Positions 52,482 through 61,473 of a stretch of 64,000 bases of DNA are shown here, one piece after another; positions within the stretch are counted from its first letter, which is position 1, and each line of letters begins with the position of its first letter. The position numbers and the translations under genes were made by a program. The notes beneath the pieces were generated by a model. That model made no database searches. It saw only the letters and a program-made list of their open reading frames with translations, and had not been told where the DNA came from. This DNA is from Thermoguttaceae bacterium (lineage in GTDB: Bacteria > Planctomycetota > Planctomycetia > Pirellulales > Thermoguttaceae), in NCBI GenBank assembly GCA_017441605.1, contig JAFRXD010000049.1, forward strand, positions 124,001 to 188,000, in the 5' to 3' direction.

Positions 52482-53729
52482 TTATTGGGAAAGCCCGAAA
52501 CCGTCCAACGGAGGTTCCTTCAATTCGCGCCTCTCGCGCTCTCGTTCTTCTTCTTCCTGGCGCGCCAACGCCTCGGCGCGCTCCGTTATCGCCTCGACCT
52601 GCTCTTCGGTCAAGCCGCCAAGGCTTATCAAATCGGAAGGCTCGATGACGGACAGATCGTCAAAAGACAGAAAACCTTGTCCAACGAGCGCGTCCGCCAA
52701 CTCTTCGGTAACTCCCTCGATAGACGTAAAGTCTCGCATCGCCTTCTCGAGGAGATCGTCGAGTTCCTCGCGGGTCATTACGTCGATATCCCAATCGCAC
52801 AACCGACTGGCGAGCCGCACGTTCTGCCCCCCCTTGCCGATCGCCAACGATCGCTGGTCGCGCTGGACCAACACGATCGCCCGACCGAGCATCGTGCAAA
52901 GCATAATCTCGTCGACCTCGGCGGGTTTGAGCGCGTTGCGAATAAAGTCCGACGCGTCTTGCGTCCAAGGCACGACGTCGACTCGCTCGCCGCCCAATTC
53001 CTCCGTCACCGCGCGACTGCGCGCGCCTCGGGCGCCAACGCAGGCCCCGACCAAGTCGACCAAAGGGTCGTGAGAAACCACCGCGATCTTCGAGCGCTTG
53101 CCCGGTTCGCGACTAACTTTGACGATCTCTATCGCGCCCTCGGCGATCTCGGGCGATTCCTGCTCGAAAAGTCGCTGGACAAAGAGCGCGCGGTAACGAC
53201 TTAACACGACCTTAACCTTGGCCCCGACTTTCTTGACGTCGATAACCAGCGCCTTAATGCGAGCCTCGCGAGGAAAATTCTCGCGCGGTATTTTTTCCGA
53301 ATAGGGTAAAATCGCCTCGACGTCGGGCAAGGAAACGTAAGTGGTGTTGCCGCGACCGTCGTTGCGGTGAACGTAACCGACGACCACGCTCCCAATAAGG
53401 GGATAGTACTCGTCGTAAATCATATCGCGCTCGGCGTCGCGTATTTTCTGAATAATGACCTGCTTGGCGGTCTGCGCTCCAATGCGCTCGGCAATTTCGG
53501 AAGGGGCCAAGGGCAAGTTGTCGCGGTAAGCGTAAATATCGCCCGACTGGCGATCAATATGAACGTCGACCACGCTATCTTCGCCGCCGTCGCCGTGCTT
53601 GCGAGCGGCGAGAGCCAAGGCTTGCTCAATGATAGAGAAAACGGCTTCGCGATCAATCTTTCTCTCTAAATGGATTTGGTCGACTAATCGTAAAATCTCA
53701 TCCGGTTTCATACTGCCGTCGGTTTTCAT
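52482..53729 (-). CDS. nusA: Transcription termination/antitermination factor NusA
   Basis: 415 residues. The N-terminal polymerase-binding domain (I-D-R-E-A-V-F-S-I-I-E-Q-A-L-A-L-A-A-R-K) leads to S1 (I-G-S-V-V-V-G-Y-V-H-R), KH1 (D-L-V-G-A-C-V-G-A-R-G-A-R) and KH2 (S-L-A-I-G-K-G-G-Q-N-V-R-L-A) domains and a short helix-hairpin-helix end (F-L-S-F-D-D-L). The second acidic repeat of E. coli NusA is missing, as in many phyla; instead it ends in a charged E/R coil. ATG at 53729 or 53711 could start it. First gene of nusA-infB-rbfA; rimP, usually in front, is not present. Confidence 0.96.
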   Translation of the reverse strand: MKTDGSMKPDEILRLVDQIHLERKIDREAVFSIIEQALALAARKHGDGGEDSVVDVHIDRQSGDIYAYRDNLPLAPSEIAERIGAQTAKQVIIQKIRDAERDMIYDEYYPLIGSVVVGYVHRNDGRGNTTYVSLPDVEAILPYSEKIPRENFPREARIKALVIDVKKVGAKVKVVLSRYRALFVQRLFEQESPEIAEGAIEIVKVSREPGKRSKIAVVSHDPLVDLVGACVGARGARSRAVTEELGGERVDVVPWTQDASDFIRNALKPAEVDEIMLCTMLGRAIVLVQRDQRSLAIGKGGQNVRLASRLCDWDIDVMTREELDDLLEKAMRDFTSIEGVTEELADALVGQGFLSFDDLSVIEPSDLISLGGLTEEQVEAITERAEALARQEEEERERERRELKEPPLDGFGLSQ

Positions 53730-53894
53730 ACGGTCGCTTTCATCACAGTAGGCGCAAAACGCCCAACGTCAAGCATCGCGTCGAGACTCGCCTCACGCCA
53801 CAAGAGCGTCGGCTCCGCCAATTCGTGAAACTCCAATTCAACAAGGCTCCGCCAAACGGAACGCCCGCCGCCTCATAAAACTGCGGTTTGGTCA

Positions 53895-53922
53895 AGTATA
53901 CGGCCCCAGTCTAAAAAGTCAA
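53895..53922 (-). promoter_or_regulatory. Promoter of the nusA-infB-rbfA operon
   Basis: On the minus strand TTGACT (53917-53922), a 16-base spacer and TATACT (53895-53900), implying a leader of about 160 bases before nusA, long enough for feedback control of the kind known for nusA operons. Confidence 0.7.
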
Positions 53923-54199
53923 GAGGAGCAGTAAAACAAGAGAACTTTTCCTCGAACTCGCCAACGAATTCAAGTGAAAGCGACCTGCCGACGCTAACTT
54001 TGCGTATTTTACCCAAATTGTTTATTTCAACAATCTCGAGAGTCCCAATTATTCTTAAAAAAGCGGCGGCAAATTCAGATAACAAAAGATAAATTAAATA
54101 AACCGTTTCTAATAATTCTAACAAGAACAAGGATTTTAAGGTTCAAGCAACCGCGCCGCCAAATGGAATCGGGCTAACGAGAGCGCCTTAAACTCGCGA
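53923..54199. other. A/T-rich intergenic segment upstream of the nusA promoter
   Basis: With the nusA leader, the gene-free stretch is 53730-54199. The part 53940-54120 is clearly richer in A and T than its surroundings. A minus-strand frame (53873-54130) is open but overlaps the nusA promoter and lacks a ribosome site, so I do not call it a gene. Confidence 0.35.
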
Positions 54200-55993
54200 T
54201 TAGACAAAGCGTCCCCGTTTGGAAAATTCCTCTATCTCCGATTGAATAGGGGATTCGGCAAGTACGGGAGCTTCTAATTCCCATGGTAAAAGCACGGTAA
54301 AAGCGCTTCCGAAACCGGGCTCGCTTTCCAACGAGATCTCTCCCTCCAAAAGTTTACAAAGCTCTTTGACGATCGAAAGCCCCAAGCCGCTACCGGAATA
54401 TTCGCGCGTCATCGTATTGCCTTCGGTGGCGCTCTTTCCTTGGCGAAACTTTTCAAAGATAATTTGCCTGTCCTCTTCCGCGACGCCCACCCCCGAATCG
54501 ATTACCTTCATTTGCAGGAAGGGAACTTGCTCGGAAGTCGACGACGAGCCCAGCGCCCGCGGACAAAACGGTTCGCGAAACACGCGTTTGACCTCGATCT
54601 GAATTCTCCCCCCTTCCGGCGTAAATTTTATGGCGTTGGAAAGCAAGTTGTTCAATATTTGCTGAATGCGAGACTCGTCTTGATGTAACGGCGGAACGTT
54701 CGGTTCAAAACTTGTCGTTAATTCCAAATTCTTTTTATCGACCAACGGCTTCGCCATATCGCATTGGGCCAACACGGCGGCCTCGATTTTGAACGTCGTT
54801 AAGTTTGGTTCGACGCGTCCGGCGTCCATCTTCGCCAAGTCGAGAATGTTATTAATCATCGCCAATAAGGCGCGACCCGATTTATTGATGTTGGAGACAT
54901 AGCGCAACTGTTTTTCGTCCAATGAAGAAATTGACCCCAAAACGTCGCTAAATCCTAGAATGCTATTTAACGGCGTCCGGAGTTCGTGACTCATCGTCGA
55001 CATGAAATCGGATTTCACGCGATTGGATTCAAAAAGCTGAAGGTTGGCTCGCGCCAACTCGTCCACCTTGCGCTCGAGTTCGGCGTTAAGCGAGCGCAAC
55101 TTTTCTTGGGTCGCGACGAGGTATTTCAACATTTTGTTGAACGCGTCGCCAAGCGCCTCGAACTCGTCGGAAGTGCGCAAATTAGCGCGTTTGGACACGT
55201 CCCCGCGACCGATCGCCTCGCTTACTTCGCGCAAACTGCGAAGCGGCTTAACGATCACAAATCTCACGACGGCGTAAAACGCGATCATGCTCAAGAACGC
55301 GGTGATTATGGCGCCGGCAAGAAGTTGCGTCCACAACCTGGCCGTTTCTTTCTTCGCGGGCGGCTCGGGAATCGTCACTTGCAAAACCCCAAGGGTCGAG
55401 CCAAGCTCAAGCGACGAGTCCCCCATTCCCATAATCTCGCGATGACAATTCCAACAGGATCGATCGAGACGAAGCGGTTGGTAAAAATGATAGCGACCTT
55501 TCTCGTCGACTCTTTCTATCCCCGCGTTAAGAGAATCGAGGGGATCGGATCCTCCGGAAACGCTTGTCTCCAATTTTTCGAAAAGTTGGCGCTCGAATTC
55601 GTCGCGAGGTTTATCGTCCTCGTCGTCGTGCCGAGCGTTATAAGCGCGGATAAGTCGAGTTTCGATTCGCGCGCGCTCCGAATCGCCCCCAATTTTTTCG
55701 CTCAGCGTTTTCATCGAGTCGATGAAGTCGTTGGAATCCTCCGAGGAAGCCGACGAGCGAATAGCGGAGTCTCGCGCGTTTTCCGCCGCCAATCCCTTAA
55801 TGTGAACCAGCAAAAACTCGCGCTCGCTCACAAGTTTGCCCATTAACGGATTCTGCGCCTCCACTTGCGATTTCGTCGCCTTGTAGAAAAGAGCGACGCT
55901 AATCAAGATGACCACCGCCAGCGCCACTCCAAAAGAGACAAGACATTTGAGTTCGAGACTCGATTTTAAAAATGATTTGCTCGTTCGTTTCAT
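54200..55993 (-). CDS. Membrane sensor histidine kinase with c-type haem motif
   Basis: 597 residues. A first membrane helix (A-L-A-V-V-I-L-I-S-V-A-L-F) is followed by a ~170-residue periplasmic domain that carries C180-W-N-C183-H184, a single covalent-haem (CXXCH) motif, in a setting like the DUF3365/Tll0287 haem sensor domain. Next are a second helix (about 218-243), HAMP (V-K-P-L-R-S-L-R-E-V-S-E-A-I), coiled coil, HisKA with M-S-H-E-L-R-T-P-L-N-S, and HATPase_c with the N box N-N-L-L-S-N-A-I-K, D-S-G-V-G-V and G-S-G-L-G-L-S-I-V. It likely senses redox state, oxygen or NO. No response regulator is adjacent. Divergent from parA. Confidence 0.9.
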   Translation of the reverse strand: MKRTSKSFLKSSLELKCLVSFGVALAVVILISVALFYKATKSQVEAQNPLMGKLVSEREFLLVHIKGLAAENARDSAIRSSASSEDSNDFIDSMKTLSEKIGGDSERARIETRLIRAYNARHDDEDDKPRDEFERQLFEKLETSVSGGSDPLDSLNAGIERVDEKGRYHFYQPLRLDRSCWNCHREIMGMGDSSLELGSTLGVLQVTIPEPPAKKETARLWTQLLAGAIITAFLSMIAFYAVVRFVIVKPLRSLREVSEAIGRGDVSKRANLRTSDEFEALGDAFNKMLKYLVATQEKLRSLNAELERKVDELARANLQLFESNRVKSDFMSTMSHELRTPLNSILGFSDVLGSISSLDEKQLRYVSNINKSGRALLAMINNILDLAKMDAGRVEPNLTTFKIEAAVLAQCDMAKPLVDKKNLELTTSFEPNVPPLHQDESRIQQILNNLLSNAIKFTPEGGRIQIEVKRVFREPFCPRALGSSSTSEQVPFLQMKVIDSGVGVAEEDRQIIFEKFRQGKSATEGNTMTREYSGSGLGLSIVKELCKLLEGEISLESEPGFGSAFTVLLPWELEAPVLAESPIQSEIEEFSKRGRFV

Positions 55994-56061
55994 ACTTGCG
56001 ACATTTGTGGACGGCGAAGGAAGGTTCGACGGTGGCGGCGAGACCCAAAGACGTTCTTTGC

Positions 56062-56090
56062 ATTGTAAAACCTCGCCTTCGTTCCGTCAA
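56062..56090 (-). promoter_or_regulatory. Promoter of the haem histidine kinase gene
   Basis: On the minus strand TTGACG (56085-56090), a 17-base spacer and TACAAT (56062-56067), about 70 bases before the ATG at 55993. Confidence 0.65.
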
Positions 56091-56111
56091 CAAAATTTTT
56101 CCAAATTGACG

Positions 56112-56140
56112 TTCAATGAATTCGAAATACTCGCTATAAT
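56112..56140 (+). promoter_or_regulatory. Promoter of parA-parB
   Basis: A consensus TATAAT (56135-56140) with TTCAAT (56112-56117) 17 bases upstream. It lies back-to-back with the kinase promoter and about 80 bases before the parA start. Confidence 0.6.
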
Positions 56141-56222
56141 CCGGCGGTTCGTGTCGCGCGCCGGGTCGGAACGCGACCTCCGACGCGTTGTCCCAGTAAG
56201 ATACTAACGAGAGAAATCGCAG

Positions 56223-56972
56223 TTGACTCGCGCAATTTGCATAGCCAATCAGAAAGGCGGAGTGGGCAAAACTACGACGGCAATCTCGCTCGCCGCCTGT
56301 TTCGCTCGTTCGGGAGCGCGAACGTTGCTCGTCGATCTCGACCCGCAGTGCAACGCGACGGGAGGATTGGGATTGTCCCCGTCCCCGCGACATCCGTTCG
56401 TCTTCCAAGACGAGTCTCTTCGGAAATCGATTCGCGGATGCGCCGAAGATTTCGACGTGTTGCCCGGTTGTCGCTCGTTTGCCGACGTCGAACGTTTGGC
56501 GAGCGTCCGCGAGCCCGCTTTTTTTAAAGACGTCGCGCGGCGACTTTCGCGAGAGACGCGAGATTACGATTTCGCGCTTATCGACTGTCCCCCTTCCTTA
56601 GGACCGTTAACGCAAGCGGCTCTCGCGTGGTCGAACGAAGTGTTCACGCCAATCCAGTGCGAATACTTCGCGATGGAGGGGCTCGTCCAAATGATCGAGG
56701 TCATAGGTCGCGCAATGAAGAGTTCGGATCGCTCGCTTGAGTACGGCGGAGTGATCCTAACGATGTGCGATCCCTCGTTGGAATTGACCTACGAGGTCGA
56801 AAACGAAGTGCGAGATTTCTTTGGCGAGGTCGTTTTTAAAACGACTATTCCGCGCGACGTCGCGGTCGCCGAGGCGCCGAGCCACGGAAAATCGATTATT
56901 GATTACGCGCCTAGATCGAGAGGCGCGCGAGCTTACGTCGAATTAAGTTTGGAGGTTTTGGAACGTGTCTAA
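56223..56972 (+). CDS. parA: Chromosome-partitioning ATPase ParA/Soj
   Basis: 249 residues from a TTG start. Deviant Walker A K-G-G-V-G-K-T-T (about 11-18) with signature Lys, Walker A' L-V-D-L-D-P-Q-C-N-A-T, and Walker B F-A-L-I-D-C-P-P-S-L-G. The lack of an N-terminal helix-turn-helix domain makes it the short chromosomal (type Ib/Soj) form. It binds the nucleoid in its ATP state and, with ParB on parS, segregates origins. The gene overlaps parB by 8 bp. Confidence 0.95.
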   Translation: MTRAICIANQKGGVGKTTTAISLAACFARSGARTLLVDLDPQCNATGGLGLSPSPRHPFVFQDESLRKSIRGCAEDFDVLPGCRSFADVERLASVREPAFFKDVARRLSRETRDYDFALIDCPPSLGPLTQAALAWSNEVFTPIQCEYFAMEGLVQMIEVIGRAMKSSDRSLEYGGVILTMCDPSLELTYEVENEVRDFFGEVVFKTTIPRDVAVAEAPSHGKSIIDYAPRSRGARAYVELSLEVLERV

Positions 56973-58044
56973 AGATAACAAACGGTTGGGCAGAGGATTA
57001 GAAGCGCTACTCCGCAATGTCGCCGCCGCGCAGTCGTCCGCGGAAAAGTTCGAATCTCCCGAAGACGCGGTTCTGGAAACCGCCGGTTCCGTTTCGACAA
57101 ACCGCGAAACGTTCCCGTCCATTGTGCCGTTTTCCGCAAAAACGAGCGAAAACGGTTCGGTCGAGGGCGACGAGGCGGCGTCGAGAAAGCTTTCCGACGC
57201 GGCGAGACTCGAGGAAAGAAAAGACGAGGCGCTCGCGCAATTCTCCAACGGTCGCGTTCCGGTCGAAATTGACGTGGACTTGATCGATCGCAATCCCTTC
57301 CAACCTCGACTCGATTTCGACGAGGCGGAGTTGGAGGAACTGAAGGCGAGTCTTAAAACGCACGGACTCATTCAACCGATCGTCGCGCGCAAAAAAGACG
57401 AGCGTTACGAGCTCGTCGCGGGGGAGCGTCGTTTCCGCGCCGCGCAAGACTCCGGTTGGAAAAAAATTCCCGCGGTGTTGATCGTCGCTTCCGATCGCGA
57501 AATGGCGGAAATCGCGCTAACCGAAAATATGCAGCGCCGAGATCTCAACCCGATCGAAAAAGCCCTGGCGTTCCGCAATTATCTCGACGCGTACGGGGGA
57601 ACGCGCGAAGACCTCGCGCGCCGTCTGTCCCTCGACCGCTCCACCGTTAGCAATCTTATTCGTTTGTTGGATCTCAACGAAGAGGTCCAGACAATGGCTC
57701 GCGCGGGCGAACTCTCAATGGGGCACGCGCGAGCGCTATTGCCGCTGGACTTATGGGATCAACTGGAAATGGCGAAACGCGTCGTCGCCGAACAACTCAG
57801 CGTGCGTCAAACCGAAGAGATTGTCAAAGAATACGTCGAAGGCGACGCGCTCGTTACCGTCTCAAAACCGAAAAGAATCGCGGAGGTAAGTCCGCGCGTT
57901 CAAGAATTGGAACAACAATTCCGCTCTTGGCTTGGAATGAGGGTAAAGTTGACCTCGAACGATAAGGGCAAAGGGAAACTCGTCGTCCAATTTAATTCGA
58001 ACGACGAGTTTGAAAGAATCTATCAAGCGCTGAAACCGCGATAA
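56965..58044 (+). CDS. parB: Chromosome-partitioning protein ParB/Spo0J
   Basis: 359 residues from a GTG inside the parA end (8-bp overlap). The N-terminus has the ParA-stimulating R-L-G-R-G-L-E-A-L-L motif (about 7-16). A ~90-residue acidic linker follows, then the CTPase/ParB-N domain (R-N-P-F-Q-P-R, L-I-Q-P-I-V-A, V-A-G-E-R-R-F-R-A-A) with the CTP-binding G-E-R-R. The helix-turn-helix (L-A-R-R-L-S-L-D-R-S-T-V-S-N-L-I-R-L-L) binds parS. The C-terminal dimer domain is present. The linker between the ParA motif and the CTPase domain is longer than in Bacillus Spo0J. No parS palindrome was recognised in the window. Confidence 0.95.
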   Translation: MSKDNKRLGRGLEALLRNVAAAQSSAEKFESPEDAVLETAGSVSTNRETFPSIVPFSAKTSENGSVEGDEAASRKLSDAARLEERKDEALAQFSNGRVPVEIDVDLIDRNPFQPRLDFDEAELEELKASLKTHGLIQPIVARKKDERYELVAGERRFRAAQDSGWKKIPAVLIVASDREMAEIALTENMQRRDLNPIEKALAFRNYLDAYGGTREDLARRLSLDRSTVSNLIRLLDLNEEVQTMARAGELSMGHARALLPLDLWDQLEMAKRVVAEQLSVRQTEEIVKEYVEGDALVTVSKPKRIAEVSPRVQELEQQFRSWLGMRVKLTSNDKGKGKLVVQFNSNDEFERIYQALKPR

Positions 58045-58052
58045 TTAAAAAT

Positions 58053-58090
58053 CGGCTCGGGCGTCGAACCGAAACGACGCCCGAGCCGAC
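58053..58090. terminator. Bidirectional rho-independent terminator
   Basis: A perfect 14-bp stem (58053-58066 with 58075-58088), an 8-base loop, an A-run before and T's after, between convergent parB and the ABC ATPase gene. Confidence 0.9.
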
Positions 58091-58103
58091 TTTATTCGTC
58101 CAA

Positions 58104-59261
58104 TTACAGTTTCTTTGCTGGCAAGGTAAATTCTAGGACGTTCTTGCCGTCGATAATACTGAACTCGATCTCGGTGCAGTTCTTCACGATAATATTCTTC
58201 GCGAACAGACTCGCGGCGTCGTCGGAAACCAACGGATTAAGCTCCGGACCGCCGTAGGCGAAACGCAACTCGACGTCTTTCTTCTCCGTCACGCCAAGCG
58301 TAAAAGTGAGCTCTTCGACCTTTAGGAAGAAGAAATTATCAAAAAGCTCCTCAACAAGTTGAACCAAAAGTTCGCGTCGATCTTGTTCGACCAAGTGCTT
58401 CATCGCAAAATCGTCGATCTTAGCGTCGAAACCGTAGTAGTCGAAGTCCTTGTCCAAATCGTAGCGTATTGTGTCGACTCGACGGATAAACGCGCGCGTT
58501 CGATCGCGGCGAGGCCGATCAAATATCTGATCCGCCGGTCCCTCTTCGTACACGATCCCTTGATCCATATAGAAGATGCGATCGGAAACCTCTCTCGCGA
58601 AACGCATTTCGTGCGTCACGATCGCCATCGTCATTCCCGACTCGTCCGCCAAACTCCGGATAACGCCCAACACCTCGTTCACCATCGTGGGATCGAGCGC
58701 CGAAGTAGGCTCGTCGAACAACATAATCTCGGGGTGCATCGCCAACGCGCGGGCGATCGCCACGCGCTGCTGTTGACCGCCCGACAACTCCGAAGGAAAA
58801 GCCCACGCTTTACCGGCAAGCCCGACCTTCTCCAAAAGATCCAAGGCGTAGGCGCGAACATCTTCGTAAGATTCGTTCAAAAGGGTCTTGGGGGCGAGCA
58901 TGATGTTCTCGAGCGCCGAAAGGTGCGGGAACAAATTGAACTGTTGGAAAACCATCCCCATTTTGCGTCGCAAATAGCGAACGTCCATCTTCTCGGCGTC
59001 TTCTCCGTCGATTAGAATCGTGCCGGAATCGGGCGTCTCGAGAAGATTCAAACAGCGCAAAAACGTGCTCTTGCCGGCTCCGGAAGGACCTATAATCGAT
59101 ACGATCTCGCCCTTGCGTATATCGGCGTCCAGGTCTCGCAAAACGCTAACTCCCTCGAAACTCTTGCTCAAACCGCGAACGGAAATCACAACTCTGGGCG
59201 AGATTGAGTTCGTTTCGGCCACGGTTCCGACTTGCGCGTCGTTCTTATCTATTTGAATCAT
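58104..59261 (-). CDS. Polar amino acid ABC transporter ATPase with extra C-terminal domain
   Basis: 385 residues. The first ~250 are a GlnQ/HisP-type ATPase: Walker [11 protein letters not shown]-loop [10 protein letters not shown], signature L-S-G-G-Q-Q-Q-R, Walker [14 protein letters not shown] and H-loop V-T-H-E-M. Family members usually stop near 245; this one carries ~130 more residues. The extension has [11 protein letters not shown] and [11 protein letters not shown], then alternating strands ending E-F-S-I-I-D-G-K-N. That recalls a GHKL-type (RsbW-like) ATPase fold with its E-x-x-x-N box, though key glycine motifs are not clear. Its start overlaps the permease stop by 4 bp (A-T-G-A). 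Confidence 0.88.
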   Translation of the reverse strand: MIQIDKNDAQVGTVAETNSISPRVVISVRGLSKSFEGVSVLRDLDADIRKGEIVSIIGPSGAGKSTFLRCLNLLETPDSGTILIDGEDAEKMDVRYLRRKMGMVFQQFNLFPHLSALENIMLAPKTLLNESYEDVRAYALDLLEKVGLAGKAWAFPSELSGGQQQRVAIARALAMHPEIMLFDEPTSALDPTMVNEVLGVIRSLADESGMTMAIVTHEMRFAREVSDRIFYMDQGIVYEEGPADQIFDRPRRDRTRAFIRRVDTIRYDLDKDFDYYGFDAKIDDFAMKHLVEQDRRELLVQLVEELFDNFFFLKVEELTFTLGVTEKKDVELRFAYGGPELNPLVSDDAASLFAKNIIVKNCTEIEFSIIDGKNVLEFTLPAKKL

Positions 59262-60196
59262 ACGTTCACCTCTCCCCTCGCTCGCTTGCGACGATTAATC
59301 GGATTAAGCCAATACTCCAAAAGTTGGAATCCCAGAGTGAAAATTTGCGCGGAAACAAGATAAATAATAGCCGTCGCAATCAACGGGAAGAACGCCTCGT
59401 AGGTTTGGGCGCGAACGATATCGCTAGCTTTCGTAAGGTCTTGGGTCGCGATGTATCCAACGATCGACGTCGTTTTTAGCAAGGAAATAAATTCGCCTTT
59501 GTACACGGGCAAGATTCGACGCGTCGCGATGGGAAGAATTACCCTAGTAAAAACTTGGAATCGCCCAAATCCGAGAGCTCTCGCGGCTTCGATAAGACCT
59601 TTGTCTATTCCGTCCACTCCCGTTCGCATCTGCTCTCCGGCGTACGCCGCAAAATTTAATGCCAACGAAATCGTGGCGACGATTTCTTTCTCGTATCCCC
59701 AAGCGTACAACTTGACGAAAAAGACATAGTACATGATGAGCAGAACGACCAATATCGGCGTCCCTTGCATCACGTTAATGTACACCTTAGCGGGGTATCG
59801 AAGCCACCAATAGCGAGATCGACGCGCGCAACACTGGACGAAAGCGAAAAAAGTTCCGAGTATCGTCGAAAAAACGGTAATGCCAAGCGTTACGAGAAGA
59901 CCGTTCCTAAATAATATATAGCGGTTCTTAACAATAAAAGTCTTTTCAAAGCTACGAACTTGCTTTTGCCAAAAAGACTTTGCTTCGGGAACGTTTTGCG
60001 GGAAACTCGACGAACCGTCGACGCTCGAATCAACTTCTATTGAAGCGCTCTCGCCCGAACTCGCTTTGTCGTCGCCATATCCGCTTCCGGTCGACAAAAA
60101 GATAACGACCGGGGACAAAATGCATAAAAGAAGAAGAAAACGCCGCGCCTCTCGCGACGCAGAACCAGACCCAACCCCTACAAGTTTAGTCCGCAT
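59258..60196 (-). CDS. Polar amino acid ABC transporter permease
   Basis: 312 residues, longer than the usual ~220. The N-terminus has a hydrophobic signal/anchor segment ([15 protein letters not shown]), a ~60-residue Ser/Asp-rich periplasmic stretch, then the standard HisMQ permease: [25 protein letters not shown] and the EAA loop [20 protein letters not shown] that docks to the ATPase. It is probably a homodimer because only one permease gene is present. It is overlapped by the ATPase gene and lies 284 bp after the binding-protein gene. Confidence 0.92.
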   Translation of the reverse strand: MRTKLVGVGSGSASREARRFLLLLCILSPVVIFLSTGSGYGDDKASSGESASIEVDSSVDGSSSFPQNVPEAKSFWQKQVRSFEKTFIVKNRYILFRNGLLVTLGITVFSTILGTFFAFVQCCARRSRYWWLRYPAKVYINVMQGTPILVVLLIMYYVFFVKLYAWGYEKEIVATISLALNFAAYAGEQMRTGVDGIDKGLIEAARALGFGRFQVFTRVILPIATRRILPVYKGEFISLLKTTSIVGYIATQDLTKASDIVRAQTYEAFFPLIATAIIYLVSAQIFTLGFQLLEYWLNPINRRKRARGEVNV

Positions 60197-60397
60197 CCCT
60201 TTGTCCTTATTGTATCACGTCAACGCCGTAATCACGATTACCCACGCTTAAAATCAAAACTTGCGCCGCCCGATTTCGCGACCGTCGGGACGCGCTGGAC
60301 GAACAAAAAAACGACCGAATGAATATACCCCCCGAGGAAAGAAAGTCAATTATTATAAAGAAAATTTTTCAAAATAGGGTTTTGTCGAAGGAAAGAT

Positions 60398-60431
60398 CTA
60401 AAAAAAAGCGACGCCACAAGGACGTCGCTTT
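60398..60431 (-). terminator. Terminator/attenuator between binding-protein and permease genes
   Basis: On the minus strand a 9-bp stem (60405-60413 with 60423-60431), a 9-base loop and a T-run of eight. Located after the binding-protein gene, it would let that protein be made in excess over permease and ATPase. Confidence 0.75.
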
Positions 60432-60480
60432 GCGTCAAAATCTAAAATCCAACCAAAGGCCCGCGCGATCGATCGCTCGA

Positions 60481-61473
60481 CTATTCGGGGTCGCTTTCGG
60501 TGGGCTCTTGCGCGTCGAGAGCCGGTTCTTCGGCCGGGCTTTCGGATTCCGTCGGCGCGGCTTCCGGAACGGAAGCGTCGGATTCGCCCGACGTTTCGCC
60601 CAATTCTTTTGGTTGCCAACGGCTCTTTAGAACCATGATGCCCGCCGGACAATCAATGTAGTCGTCGGAGAACAACATCGTCTCAGCGCGCTCAGGCGTT
60701 TTGTCGAGGTTACCGACCGCCAAATCGAGCTGTTCCGACTCGATCGCCGGGAACAGGGCGTCGTAGTAGAGCGAGACGAACTCGTAGTCCATATTGAGGA
60801 ACAAAGCCAGGCGCTGGACAAATTCCGTGTCGAATCCCGACCAGCTGCCGTCTCCTTCGACAAAGGACATCGGAAGGTTTTGGGGGTCGTTGCCGATTTT
60901 CAACGGTTTGCCCGCGTTGATGGGATTCTCGGGCTTCGGAATCGACGGCATTTTGGGATTCAGGGTCTGAACCCAACGATGGTACATATCGTCGTAGGTG
61001 CCGTCCTCGCGGTACTGCTTAATGAACTCGTTTACCTTGTCCATCAATTCCTTGTTCTTGAACGGGGCGCCAACGGCGATGTGCCCCTCGCCGACAGTGT
61101 CGGGAATGACAATAAACGCGGGATTGGCCGCGGCGGCGTATTCAAGCGCGGGACGATCGTACGAAACGGCGTCGATTTTACCGGCTTGGAGCGCGGCAAA
61201 GCAGTCCGCCGGAGTCGCGAAGTTGGCGACCTTCGCGTGCGGAAGCCTTTCGTTCCCCATTCTGAGCGAAACCGTTTCGGTCTCGCCCCCGATAATCATC
61301 GACGGAGAGTTAAGATCGTCCAAGCAAGTAATTGGCTCCGCGGAACGCCCTTTACACCCCTCGCTAGAAAGAAGCGCGAGCGCGGCGGGCGCGACAAGAC
61401 TAATCGAAAGAAAACGACGCCGGGATATCGACGACGAAGAACCGGACGAAAAAGCGTTGTTGTTGATCCGCAT
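60481..61473 (-). CDS. Solute-binding protein family 3 with permuted lobe order
   Basis: 330 residues. The N-terminus has a twin-arginine-like S-R-R-R-F-L-S with a hydrophobic stretch and Cys40 in a poor lipobox (S-E-G-C), so a Tat lipoprotein or a cleaved periplasmic protein is possible. The family-3 elements are present in swapped order. First come the features normally in the second half: A-A-L-Q-A-G-K-I-D-A-V-S-Y-D (93-106) and V-N-E-F-I-K-Q-Y-R-E-D-G-T-Y (147-160) ending M-Y-H-R-W. Then comes the normal first half: L-K-I-G-N-D-P near 191, G-S-W-S-G-F-D-T-E-F near 209, L-D-L-A-V-G-N-L near 249 and T-P-E-R-A-E-T-M-L-F-S-D near 259. The tail is acidic Pro/Glu-rich. It should bind an amino acid for the downstream permease-ATPase. 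Confidence 0.88.
   Translation of the reverse strand: MRINNNAFSSGSSSSISRRRFLSISLVAPAALALLSSEGCKGRSAEPITCLDDLNSPSMIIGGETETVSLRMGNERLPHAKVANFATPADCFAALQAGKIDAVSYDRPALEYAAAANPAFIVIPDTVGEGHIAVGAPFKNKELMDKVNEFIKQYREDGTYDDMYHRWVQTLNPKMPSIPKPENPINAGKPLKIGNDPQNLPMSFVEGDGSWSGFDTEFVQRLALFLNMDYEFVSLYYDALFPAIESEQLDLAVGNLDKTPERAETMLFSDDYIDCPAGIMVLKSRWQPKELGETSGESDASVPEAAPTESESPAEEPALDAQEPTESDPE

Noticed and set aside
53873..54130. Small minus-strand frame with hydrophobic N-terminus (85 codons)
   Set aside because: It lies in A/T-rich DNA, overlaps the nusA promoter and has no Shine-Dalgarno or recognisable family.
56100..58100. parS palindrome near parAB
   Set aside because: I searched for T-G-T-T-C/T-C-A-C-G-T-G-like sites and saw none; absence by eye is not proof.
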